In this document: in pieces, positions 35,390 to 43,868 of the stretch
How positions within the stretch are numbered: position 1 is the first letter of the stretch
Layout: the number at the start of each line of letters is the position of its first letter
NCBI RefSeq assembly: GCF_014859355.1
Contig: NZ_JACUUJ010000015.1
Coordinates: 1 to 64,000 of the forward strand
Direction: 5' to 3'
DNA length: 64,000 bases
DNA from: Yoonia sp.
GTDB lineage: Bacteria; Pseudomonadota; Alphaproteobacteria; Rhodobacterales; Rhodobacteraceae
Translations under genes and position numbers: made by a program
Notes under the pieces: model-generated
What the model saw: only the letters and a program-made list of their open reading frames with translations
What the model was told of the DNA's origin: nothing
Database searches by the model: none

Positions 35390-37852
35390 ATGATACGCAT
35401 CTTTCGCTGGCTGGTCCGTTTGGCTGCGGGCCTGATCGTGCTGATGGTCGCCGGTATTGCACTGGTGTATTATTTCGCATCGCGATCCTTGCCCGACTAT
35501 AACGCCCGCGTGGCCGTTGCCAAAATCAGCGCCCCCGTCGAGGTCGTGCGCGACAATGCCAATGTGCCGCATATCTTTGGTGCGACAGATAACGATGTGT
35601 ATTTCGCGCTTGGCTATGCCCATGCGCAGGATCGTCTGTGGCAGATGACCATGCTGCGCCGCACCGCCCAAGGGCGCCTGTCAGAGCTTTTTGGCAAGCG
35701 CACTGTCGGCATTGACGAAGTGCTGCGCCGGTTTGATATTTACAATCTCGCGGCGGCGTCGGTGGCTGTGCAGGATGCGCGTACCACTGCGGCGTTGACG
35801 GCCTATGCTGCGGGTGTGAACGCATGGCTGGCGCAGATCAATGAAGGTGCCTTGGGACGTGGCGCACCGGAAATGTGGCTGTTCAACCATGCCATTGCCC
35901 CATGGCAGCCTGCTGATTCGTTGGCGATTCTGAAACTGATGGCATTGCAACTGACGTCGCAACTGGAAGACGAGGTGCTGCGCGCCCGCACGTCACTGAT
36001 CATTGATAATGACAGGTTGCGCGACATTTTGCCCGATGACCCCACCACCGGGGTTGCTGCCTTGCCCGACTATGCCAGCCTGATGCCCGATGTCCCGGCT
36101 TTCGCGCCAAATACGCGCATGGCCTTTGACCCTTTGTCGCCGTTGAAACCCCGCGAATTGGCCGGAGCATCAAACGCATGGGCGGCCAACGCAAGCCGGT
36201 CCGCCACCGGCTCCACTCTTTTGGCGAATGATCCGCATCTTGGCCTGACAGCGCCAACTGTCTGGTATCTGGCGCGGCTGGAATTACAGTCGGGTGGCGT
36301 GATTGGCGCGACAATTCCAGGGATGCCGGTAATCCTGAGCGGGCGCAGTACCGATCTGGGCTGGGGGCTGACCAGCGCCTATGTCGATGATCAGGATATC
36401 CTGATCGAAGAAGTGAACCCCGAAAACCCGGATGAATACCGCGGGCTTGACGGTTGGGTGCCCTTTCGCAAACGCGACAGCATTGTCACCATCAAGGATG
36501 CCCCTGCAATCACCCTGCGCCTGCGTTGGACTGAAAACGGACCGGTGATGCCGCGGTCACAGTTCGATCTGAGCACGATCACGCCACCGGGTCATGTCGC
36601 CGCGATCGCCTGGACCGCACTTTCTGATCGCGACACATCCATGTCGGCGGCTGTCGCCATCATGTATGCCCGCACAGCCGAGGCTGCGATAGCCGCTGGT
36701 GAAGGTCTGATCGCGCCAGCACAAAACCTGATACTCGCTGATCGCAACCGCATTGCGCTGAAAACCATGGGGGCATTGCCCGCGCGTGACGCCGCCCACC
36801 AGACACAGGGGCGGATGCCGGCCTTTGGCTATTTGCCGCAAAACCGCTGGAAGGGGCGCTTTGCCTATGCGGAAAATCCGGAATTTCTGAACCCTGATGG
36901 CGGGATCATCGGCAATACCAACAACAAGACCGTTGATCGCGACTTCCCCTATCATATCGCGCATCGCTGGGGCGACACCCAACGGATCAACCGCTGGCAG
37001 CGGTTGATGCAGGCCCGCGGCGTTCACACCCGCGACAGCTTTATCGAAGCGCAACTTGATCCCGTCAGCTTTACCGCGCGTAGCCTGTTAACGCTGATGG
37101 GGGCCGATCTGTGGTACACAGGTGAAGCCGCCCCCGACGGCACGCCCGAACGCCGCCGGCAGATCGCGCTTGATCTTCTGTCTGCCTGGAACGGCGAGAT
37201 GAACGAACATTTGCCAGAACCAATGATATATGCCGCGTGGGTCCGCGAATTTCAGCGCCGCCTGATCCGGGACGAATTAGGGCCTTTGGCAGCCGAATAT
37301 ACCCACCCTGACCCGGTTTTTCTGGAACGCGTCCTGCGTGACATCGACGGTGCCGCGATCTGGTGCAATGTGATTCAGTCCGCCGCACAGGAAACCTGCA
37401 CCGATATTGCCCGGCAATCGCTGGATGATGCTTTGGTCTGGATCACCGAAAACCACGGCACTGCGATCGAGGCAGTACGTTGGGGTGATGCCCATAAGGC
37501 GATGCATGACCACCCCGTGCTGGGCAGCACACCGATTTTGAACTGGTTGGTCAACATTCGCCAATCCACCAGCGGCGGCGATCATACGCTGCAACGCGGC
37601 AAGACCATTGGCACCGGCCCTGCCCCGTTTCGGAATGTTCACGCTGCAGGATATAGGGGCGTTTATGATTTCGCGGATCCTGACAGTTCGGTATTCGTCA
37701 CGGCAACAGGACAGTCGGGGCATCCATTATCGCGCTATTACGACAACCTGAGCACACTGTGGCGCCGCGGCGAATATATCCCCATGTCGCTGGATGCCGA
37801 CCTGGCGCGCGCGGCGGCTGTCGGGGTGACACAACTGGTTCCAGATGACTAA
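35390..37852 (+). CDS. penicillin acylase (peptidase S45) family hydrolase
   Basis: The 820-residue precursor has an N-terminal membrane anchor or uncleaved signal (about residues 7-30). An alpha-chain region follows, opening with VEVVRDNANVPHIFGATDNDVYFALGYAHAQDRLWQM. The autocatalytic cleavage site is before S261 in LAGASNAWAANASRS, matching the Ser nucleophile of Ntn hydrolases in this family. NDPHLGLTAPTVWYLARL and GVIIGNTNNK-like segments continue the beta chain. Substrates in the family include beta-lactams and N-acyl-homoserine lactones; none can be assigned here. GAGG precedes the ATG. It lies 54 bp after the liv operon. Confidence 0.9.
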   Translation: MIRIFRWLVRLAAGLIVLMVAGIALVYYFASRSLPDYNARVAVAKISAPVEVVRDNANVPHIFGATDNDVYFALGYAHAQDRLWQMTMLRRTAQGRLSELFGKRTVGIDEVLRRFDIYNLAAASVAVQDARTTAALTAYAAGVNAWLAQINEGALGRGAPEMWLFNHAIAPWQPADSLAILKLMALQLTSQLEDEVLRARTSLIIDNDRLRDILPDDPTTGVAALPDYASLMPDVPAFAPNTRMAFDPLSPLKPRELAGASNAWAANASRSATGSTLLANDPHLGLTAPTVWYLARLELQSGGVIGATIPGMPVILSGRSTDLGWGLTSAYVDDQDILIEEVNPENPDEYRGLDGWVPFRKRDSIVTIKDAPAITLRLRWTENGPVMPRSQFDLSTITPPGHVAAIAWTALSDRDTSMSAAVAIMYARTAEAAIAAGEGLIAPAQNLILADRNRIALKTMGALPARDAAHQTQGRMPAFGYLPQNRWKGRFAYAENPEFLNPDGGIIGNTNNKTVDRDFPYHIAHRWGDTQRINRWQRLMQARGVHTRDSFIEAQLDPVSFTARSLLTLMGADLWYTGEAAPDGTPERRRQIALDLLSAWNGEMNEHLPEPMIYAAWVREFQRRLIRDELGPLAAEYTHPDPVFLERVLRDIDGAAIWCNVIQSAAQETCTDIARQSLDDALVWITENHGTAIEAVRWGDAHKAMHDHPVLGSTPILNWLVNIRQSTSGGDHTLQRGKTIGTGPAPFRNVHAAGYRGVYDFADPDSSVFVTATGQSGHPLSRYYDNLSTLWRRGEYIPMSLDADLARAAAVGVTQLVPDD

Positions 37853-37950
37853 GGCGTCGTGCCTTCAACTTGGGGCATGGCACACCTGAAATCGCGCGAA
37901 CCCGGCATAAAGACACTGCGAATCGTGATGACAGATAAAGCCGATACGCA

Positions 37951-39225
37951 CTAAAACAGACCGAACCGCGCTTTTTGCAAGGCCGTCCACAGAACCGTGA
38001 TCCGATAACCGGTTTCTGTCTGGGTTTCGTCAGTGACGATACCGGCATCAAAAAGCCATGCGCGCTTGCGCCCGTCCGAAAACCCAAGGGTCAGCGTTTC
38101 TTCGGTCTTTGGATCGCTTAGCTTGTCCGGTATGGTTGACAGCAACTCGTTCAGGCCTTCACCCGTTATCGCCGAAACGGCGAAAATATTGGCGTTGCGC
38201 GCCGCCTGGGTCAAGATCGCATCGCGTGTGTCGGCATCCAGCAGATCGATCTTGTTCCAGACTTCGATCAGGGGCGCATCATCTGTGACCCCAAGACTGT
38301 GCAAGATCGTCATCACGTCGGCGGCTTGTTCTTCGGACTGGGGGTGGCTGATGTCGCGGACATGCACAATCAGATCGGCGTCAAGCACTTCTTCCAGTGT
38401 GGCGCGAAAGGCGGCGACCAGTTCGGTTGGGAGATTACTGATAAAACCCACCGTGTCGGACATGATGATCTCGTCCCCGGCGGGCAGGACAATCTTGCGC
38501 ATGGTTGGATCGAGTGTGGCGAACAACATGTCTTTTGCAAAGACATCGGCCCCTGTCAGACGGTTGAACAGGGTCGATTTTCCCGCGTTGGTATAGCCGA
38601 CAAGCGCAACAACGGGAAACGGCACCTTGGCCCGAGATGCGCGATGCAATTCGCGTGTTTTCACAACCTTAGCCAGCTGACGACGCAGGCGGTTCAACTG
38701 GTCGTCGATGGCACGGCGGTCTGCCTCGATCTGGGTTTCACCCGGTCCGCCCACAAACCCCAATCCGCCGCGCTGGCGTTCAAGGTGCGTCCATGCCCGC
38801 ACCAGTCGCGTGCGCTGATAGGACAAGGCGGCCATTTCGACCTGCAACACACCTTCGGACGTGCGGGCGCGGTCACTGAAAATTTCAAGTATCAGGCCCG
38901 TGCGATCAAGCAGTTTGACGTCCCACGCCTTTTCCAGGTTACGTTGCTGCACAGGCGTCACTGGTCCGTCGATCAGAACCAGTTCCACCTCGGCTTGGGT
39001 GAATTTTTCTTTTAGTTCCTGAATTTTACCTTTGCCAAACAACATTCCGGGATGAATTTTGGGTAGCCTGACGCTATCGGCCCCAAGAACATCAAGATCA
39101 GGTAAAGCGGCAGCCAGCGCTACGGCTTCCTCTAATGCTGGGCCAGCGGCACGGCGGTCAAAGTCAGATTTCAGGTCAGGGTGAAGCACCCAAGCGCGGG
39201 TGACGCGCCTGTCATGTTCTAACAA
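37951..39225 (-). CDS. hflX: GTPase HflX
   Basis: HflX is a ribosome-associated GTPase that splits stalled or heat-damaged ribosomes. The 424 residues have the N-terminal GTP-binding-like domain (GKIQELKEKFTQAEVELVLIDGPVTPVQQRNLEKAW), then a helical linker with RGGLGFVGGPGETQIEADRR. The G domain has GYTNAGKSTLFNRLTGA (G1), DTVGFI (G3) and NKID (G4). The start is a TTG at 39225, two bases after the hfq stop, with AGGTGAAGAA of the hfq tail acting as ribosome-binding site. No in-frame ATG lies nearby. It is the last gene of the ntr-trk-hfq cluster. Confidence 0.95.
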   Translation of the reverse strand: MLEHDRRVTRAWVLHPDLKSDFDRRAAGPALEEAVALAAALPDLDVLGADSVRLPKIHPGMLFGKGKIQELKEKFTQAEVELVLIDGPVTPVQQRNLEKAWDVKLLDRTGLILEIFSDRARTSEGVLQVEMAALSYQRTRLVRAWTHLERQRGGLGFVGGPGETQIEADRRAIDDQLNRLRRQLAKVVKTRELHRASRAKVPFPVVALVGYTNAGKSTLFNRLTGADVFAKDMLFATLDPTMRKIVLPAGDEIIMSDTVGFISNLPTELVAAFRATLEEVLDADLIVHVRDISHPQSEEQAADVMTILHSLGVTDDAPLIEVWNKIDLLDADTRDAILTQAARNANIFAVSAITGEGLNELLSTIPDKLSDPKTEETLTLGFSDGRKRAWLFDAGIVTDETQTETGYRITVLWTALQKARFGLF

Positions 39226-39227
39226 AG

Positions 39228-39461
39228 TTATTCTTCACCTTCATAAAGGCTGATGGGTTGTGCAGGCATGATCGTGGAAATCGCGCTTTTGTAGACCAAC
39301 TGCGATTGCCCGTCACGGCGCAAGAGCACACAAAAACTGTCAAACCACGTGATGACGCCCTGTAATTTGACACCATTCACAAGAAAGATTGTGACCGGCA
39401 CTTTCGTCTTGCGGACGTGATTTAAAAAAGCATCCTGAAGATTGGCCCTGTCGGCAGCCAT
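39228..39461 (-). CDS. hfq: RNA chaperone Hfq
   Basis: Hfq is a hexameric Sm-like protein pairing small RNAs with mRNAs. The 77 residues are typical of alphaproteobacteria, with a short C-terminal tail. The Sm1 motif is [25 protein letters not shown], and the Sm2 [13 protein letters not shown] carries the usual Y-K-S/H-A (proximal-site) residues. [10 protein letters not shown] is the N-terminal helix. The leader contains a GC hairpin followed by an A-rich tract that Hfq itself could bind. hflX is translated from within its stop region. Confidence 0.98.
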   Translation of the reverse strand: MAADRANLQDAFLNHVRKTKVPVTIFLVNGVKLQGVITWFDSFCVLLRRDGQSQLVYKSAISTIMPAQPISLYEGEE

Positions 39462-39502
39462 AGTGAACCCCTTTTATTTTTATTACGGCCGCATCGCGGC
39501 CC
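39462..39502 (-). promoter_or_regulatory. hfq leader hairpin and A-rich tract
   Basis: Reading toward hfq, the 6-bp hairpin GGCCGC-GAT-GCGGCC (39487-39501) is followed by GTAATAAAAATAAAAGGGG and then the ATG. The A-rich run fits the A-R-N preference of the Hfq distal face, so autogenous control is plausible. The AAAAGGGG end serves as ribosome-binding site. Confidence 0.5.
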
Positions 39503-39563
39503 CCTTCGTTCAGGTTGTAGTATGTCTTGGCCACTGAAAAGTTTCCAGCCCAAAAGATTGCCT

Positions 39564-41084
39564 CTAGCGCCGCCAGATTTCTGGATTGAAAAGCACGATG
39601 ATCGCCAGTGTTTCCAAGCGCCCCAAAATCATTGCGGCGGCCAGGATGATCTTGGCGGCGTCTGGAATTCCCGCGTAGGAAATCGGCGCCTCGGCGGCGA
39701 CGGCCGCCAGCGGCCCTGTGGTGGACAAGGCCGACACAGCAAGCACCATTGCCACCTCAAACTGGACGCCCGTCAGCGACAAAAGCAGCATCACCGCAGA
39801 AACGCTTAGCACGAAAAGCATGAAGAAAACCCACGAAATACGCGCGCCCTGCGTGCGGATGCGCCGCGCATCCGGCCCGCCGCCCCCCACCGAGGACGGA
39901 TGTAAAAGAACGTCTTGTTCGCGTTCCCCGTGCCGGTAAAGCGCGTAAATGCGCAGCAATTTGACCCCGCCAGCCGTTGTGGCAACCCCGCCACCGATCA
40001 GCGCCATGCCAATCAGTAGCAACCCCGGTGTATCAAGTCCCGACCAGCCTTGCGCGCCGCCCCAATAGTGCGATTCAAATCCTGTCGTTGTCAGAAATGA
40101 CGTGACCGTAAACAATATGCCCCAAAACGCGCGCCAACCGTCTCCGCCGCTGCCAGTTGCCTCTGATCCGGTCGCGCCGACAAAATGTCGTAAAAACAAA
40201 AGCCCTGTCACCACACTGATCAGGACCACCGCAGTCCGAATTTCTGGATCACGCAGCAGGCCCTGATTAACATCGCGATTCATATTGCGGCTGAAGGTCA
40301 GGCGCGACAGGGCAAAAACGAAAAAGCAGAACACCAACAGTTCGCCCCAAAACCGCGAGGCGGCGTAATAGAGCCCGCCAATCGGTGATATGCCCGATGT
40401 CGAAAGCGTTGACATCGCATGGCAAAGCGCAATGTAGGGAAATTCGCCCGCAATCACGAGCCCGACCCACAGCATCAACGTCAATCCGATGTAAATGGGC
40501 GTCAGCACCAAGGTAAAGCGCACCAGTCTGACCGAAGGATCGGCTATTTCGGAAATCTGTGTAAAAGACGGTGCTGGCCCTTTTCCGGCGGTGCCGATGG
40601 CACGCACCTCGAAACCGCCAAGGTTCATGGGGGCAAAGATTGAAACTGCGGTGATCCATACCAGCAGTCCGCCCAGCCAGCCAACCAACGCCCGCCACAG
40701 GTGCAGTGACGGGCTCAAACGACCGGGGTTGTCATAAACGGTGGCCCCTGTCGTGGTAAAACTGGATACCATTTCAAACCATGCATTTAAAAATGGCGTG
40801 TTCCCCACAGCTTCGTAGAAAGGGACCGCAAGCATCACGGGCAGCAAGGCGAATGCTGACAAAAGCCCGACAAGCTGACTGCGGGCGACGCTGGCCGGTT
40901 TATAACCCACTGTCGCCAGACCAATGACCAGCGTCAGGATTGAAAACAGAACGAAACCATAAAAGAACACCCGCATGGTGTTAAAGTCTTGCATCATAGC
41001 GCCGTGCATTGCCGGCACCAACATCGCCAAGGCGCCAAGGCCCATCAAAACCACAAAAAATGGCAGCCGCTGGATCCAGGTCAT
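39564..41084 (-). CDS. trkH: Trk-type potassium uptake membrane protein TrkH
   Basis: A 506-residue channel-like subunit with four M1-P-M2 repeats. Selectivity-loop regions are visible: SFTTTGATVYDNPGRL, STLSTSGISPIGGLYY, TVTSFLTTTGFESHYWGG, and the last around LAVSALSTTGPLAAVA. Each P-loop has the T-G core. It imports K+ together with the cytoplasmic regulator TrkA, whose gene directly precedes it with a one-base overlap (TGATG). Placement of trkAH after ntrYX is the usual order in alphaproteobacteria. Confidence 0.95.
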   Translation of the reverse strand: MTWIQRLPFFVVLMGLGALAMLVPAMHGAMMQDFNTMRVFFYGFVLFSILTLVIGLATVGYKPASVARSQLVGLLSAFALLPVMLAVPFYEAVGNTPFLNAWFEMVSSFTTTGATVYDNPGRLSPSLHLWRALVGWLGGLLVWITAVSIFAPMNLGGFEVRAIGTAGKGPAPSFTQISEIADPSVRLVRFTLVLTPIYIGLTLMLWVGLVIAGEFPYIALCHAMSTLSTSGISPIGGLYYAASRFWGELLVFCFFVFALSRLTFSRNMNRDVNQGLLRDPEIRTAVVLISVVTGLLFLRHFVGATGSEATGSGGDGWRAFWGILFTVTSFLTTTGFESHYWGGAQGWSGLDTPGLLLIGMALIGGGVATTAGGVKLLRIYALYRHGEREQDVLLHPSSVGGGGPDARRIRTQGARISWVFFMLFVLSVSAVMLLLSLTGVQFEVAMVLAVSALSTTGPLAAVAAEAPISYAGIPDAAKIILAAAMILGRLETLAIIVLFNPEIWRR

Positions 41085-42460
41085 CAGAAAAAGTCGATCG
41101 AGACCTGCAAAAGCCGTTCGACCTCTGGCACGTCCTCAGCCATTGCAAAGATGGCGATGACATCGCCCTCTTCAATGCGTGTGTCACCCATGGGGCGCAC
41201 CATCTTGTCGCCCTTCATCACCCCACCGATCAACGCGCCTTCGGGAAAGGCCACGTTCTTGATCAGCTCGCCTGCAATGGGCGATGTGCCCAAAACCTGC
41301 GCCTCAATGATTTCCGCTTCGGCATCGCCGATTGAATAAACGCCGCGCACCCTTCCGTGCCGGATATGGCGCAGAATCGAACTGACAGTCGTCGCCCTCG
41401 GGTTGATGTAGGCGTCAATGTTCAGCGGTTCCATCAGCGGCACCAATGACGGATCATTGATCAGGCTGATCGCCATTTTGCAGCCCATTTCCTTGGCCCT
41501 GACCGACACCAACAGGTTGGTTTTGTCATCGTCGGTGACGGCCAGCACAGCATCCGCTGACCCGACCTGCGCCTCGGCCAGCAGCGCGCTTTCCAACCCG
41601 TCCCCGTGTAGAACGATCGTCCGGTCCAACGCATCTGCCGCACGTTCGGCAAACGCCCGGTTCTTTTCGATCACCTTGACGCGCACGCGGTCTGTGCGTT
41701 CTTCCAGCGCGCGCGCCACCGCAAGCCCTACGTTGCCACCGCCGATAATAATGATACGTTCCTGTTTCGATTGGGTTTTACCGAAAATTTCCAACGTGCG
41801 GGCCATGTCCTGCGTGTCGGTGAAAACATAACAGGAATCGCCCGTGAAAATCTGATCCCCCGGCGCAGGTGCAAAAAGCACGCCATCGCGGCGAATCCCC
41901 ACGACAATAGCGCGCAGGGTGGAAAACAGGTCTGTCAATTGGCGCAGCGGGGTGTTGATTACCGGGCAATCATCGTCAATCGTGATGCCCAAAAGCTGTG
42001 ACCGCCCTTGAAAAAAGCTTTCCGTGTCAAATGCCGCAGGGGCTGAAAGCCGTTGCAACGCGGCTTCGGCCACTTCTTTTTCGGGGGAAATCACGACGTC
42101 AATGGGCAGATGGTCGCGGCGGTAAAGGCCGGAATAAATTGCATCAAGATAGCTTTGTGCGCGCAGTCGCGCAATTTTGCGACGGATGCCAAAGACCGAA
42201 TGGGCAACCTGACAGGTCACCATGTTCACCTCGTCTGAATGGGTGGCGGCAATGATCATGTCAGCGTCGCGCGCGCCCGCACGTTCCAGCACATCAGGGT
42301 AACTGGCAAACCCCGATATGCCTTGAACATCCAGCGTATCCGTCGCCCGGCGCACCAGTTCGGGGTTATTGTCCACCACCGTCACATCGTTTTTTTCGCC
42401 CGAAAGGTGGCGCGCAATCTGCCAGCCAACCTGGCCCGCGCCGCAGATAATCACCTTCAT
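41084..42460 (-). CDS. trkA: Trk potassium transporter regulatory subunit TrkA
   Basis: A 458-residue peripheral protein with two RCK units. The first Rossmann motif MKVIICGAGQVGWQIARHLSGE (N-terminus) ends with the acidic VVDNN that contacts NAD(H). The second is IIIGGGNVGLAVARALEE (about 234-251). Each is followed by a TrkA_C domain. It gates TrkH according to nucleotide binding. The start overlaps the ntrX stop (ATGA). Confidence 0.97.
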   Translation of the reverse strand: MKVIICGAGQVGWQIARHLSGEKNDVTVVDNNPELVRRATDTLDVQGISGFASYPDVLERAGARDADMIIAATHSDEVNMVTCQVAHSVFGIRRKIARLRAQSYLDAIYSGLYRRDHLPIDVVISPEKEVAEAALQRLSAPAAFDTESFFQGRSQLLGITIDDDCPVINTPLRQLTDLFSTLRAIVVGIRRDGVLFAPAPGDQIFTGDSCYVFTDTQDMARTLEIFGKTQSKQERIIIIGGGNVGLAVARALEERTDRVRVKVIEKNRAFAERAADALDRTIVLHGDGLESALLAEAQVGSADAVLAVTDDDKTNLLVSVRAKEMGCKMAISLINDPSLVPLMEPLNIDAYINPRATTVSSILRHIRHGRVRGVYSIGDAEAEIIEAQVLGTSPIAGELIKNVAFPEGALIGGVMKGDKMVRPMGDTRIEEGDVIAIFAMAEDVPEVERLLQVSIDFF

Positions 42461-43860
42461 GATGCATCTTCTTCCACATATGCGATACGGCCACCAGCCT
42501 TGCTTGATGTAACAACACCAAGCGATTTCAGCTTGCGATGCAAGGCGGACCGTTCCATCCCGACAAACGACGCGGTGCGGCTGATGTTTCCGCCAAAGCG
42601 GTTGATCTGCGTCAACAGGTATTCGCGCTCAAACAGTTCGCGCGCCTCTCGCAGCGGCAGCGTCGCCAGCCCCCCGGCCAGAATAATACGCCCTTCCTCA
42701 CCGTCACCGTCTTGCGACGCGGGCATTTCCTTTGCCGTGATTGCACCGGTATTTTCACCAAGAATAAGAACACGTTCCATGACGTTTTTCAACTGCCGCA
42801 CATTGCCGGGCCACAGCATTGTCTGCAACAAGGCGCGCGCGTCGTCTGCAAGATCGCGCAGCGGCAAGCCCTGCAACTTGTTAAAGGCGGATATAAAATG
42901 TTCCGCCAGCAATGGAATGTCTTCGCGGCGTTCCTCAAGCGACGGCACAGCGATCGGCACCACGTTCAACCGGTGGTAAAGTTCTTCGCGGAATGTCCCA
43001 GCACCAATCGCGACAGACAAGTCGCGGTTGGTGCTGGAAATCACGCGCAGATCCACCTGCACCTTATCGGTGCCGCCCACGCGCTGGAACCGTTGTTCAA
43101 CCAGAACCCGCAGGATTTTGGATTGCGTCCCGATCGGCATGTCAGCCACTTCATCAAAGTAAATGACGCCGCCGTTGGCTTCCTCCAGCAATCCCGGCTC
43201 GATCCCGCGCGTGCCGTCTTCGCGGCCGAATAACACTTCTTCCATCCGCTCGGGGGCGATCGAGGCCGAGTTCACAGTGACAAAGGGCGCAGCGGACCGG
43301 CTGGAATTGGCATGGATATAGCGCGCAGCAGTTTCCTTGCCTGCACCTGCTGGCCCTGTCAGCATGACCCGCCCGTTTGATTTTGTCACCTTGTCCAGAT
43401 TGGACTTCAAAACCTTGAACGCGGCACTTTCGCCCAGCATATCGGCGCTGAGCGCATCGCCACGCCTTAGTTCGATATTTTCCCGCCGCAACCGCGATGT
43501 TTCCATTGCGCGCCTGATCACGACAAGCAACTGGTCAATGTTAAAAGGCTTTTCGATGAAATCATAAGCCCCCTGCTTGATCGCCGCGACCGCGATTTCG
43601 ATATTGCCATGGCCCGAGATGATCACGATGGGAATATCGGGATGGTCCCGCTTGACCGATTTCAGAATGTCGATCCCGTCCATGTTGCTGTCTTTGAGCC
43701 AGATATCGAGGATCATCAGCGCGGGCGGCTTCGCCGCAATTTCGGCCATGCAGTCGTCTGATGTGCCGGCCAGTCGCGTGGTGTAACCTTCGTCCTGCAA
43801 GATGTCGGAAATCAGTTCCCGGATATCGCGTTCGTCATCGGTGATCAGAATATCGCCCAT
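42457..43860 (-). CDS. ntrX: NtrX response regulator (AAA+ without GAFTGA loop)
   Basis: The 467 residues comprise a receiver domain with phosphoacceptor D52 (MILDIWLKDSN), a AAA+ domain and a C-terminal Fis-type helix-turn-helix (NRFGGNISRTASFVGMERSALHRKLKSLGV). Walker A reads GPAGAGKE (about 169-176) and Walker B VIYFDEVADM. Where activators of sigma54 have GAFTGA, this protein reads FGREDGTRGIEPGLLEEA, so the sigma54-contact loop is missing. It pairs with the kinase NtrY, whose stop is 8 bp upstream. GAGG precedes the ATG at 43860. NtrYX influences nitrogen and redox responses in alphaproteobacteria. Confidence 0.95.
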   Translation of the reverse strand: MGDILITDDERDIRELISDILQDEGYTTRLAGTSDDCMAEIAAKPPALMILDIWLKDSNMDGIDILKSVKRDHPDIPIVIISGHGNIEIAVAAIKQGAYDFIEKPFNIDQLLVVIRRAMETSRLRRENIELRRGDALSADMLGESAAFKVLKSNLDKVTKSNGRVMLTGPAGAGKETAARYIHANSSRSAAPFVTVNSASIAPERMEEVLFGREDGTRGIEPGLLEEANGGVIYFDEVADMPIGTQSKILRVLVEQRFQRVGGTDKVQVDLRVISSTNRDLSVAIGAGTFREELYHRLNVVPIAVPSLEERREDIPLLAEHFISAFNKLQGLPLRDLADDARALLQTMLWPGNVRQLKNVMERVLILGENTGAITAKEMPASQDGDGEEGRIILAGGLATLPLREARELFEREYLLTQINRFGGNISRTASFVGMERSALHRKLKSLGVVTSSKAGGRIAYVEEDAS

Positions 43861-43868
43861 CTGTGCCC

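Noticed and set aside
37850-37864. AAGGC/GCCTT hairpin at the penicillin acylase stop
   Set aside because: Only 5 bp of stem and no T-tract, too weak to call a terminator.
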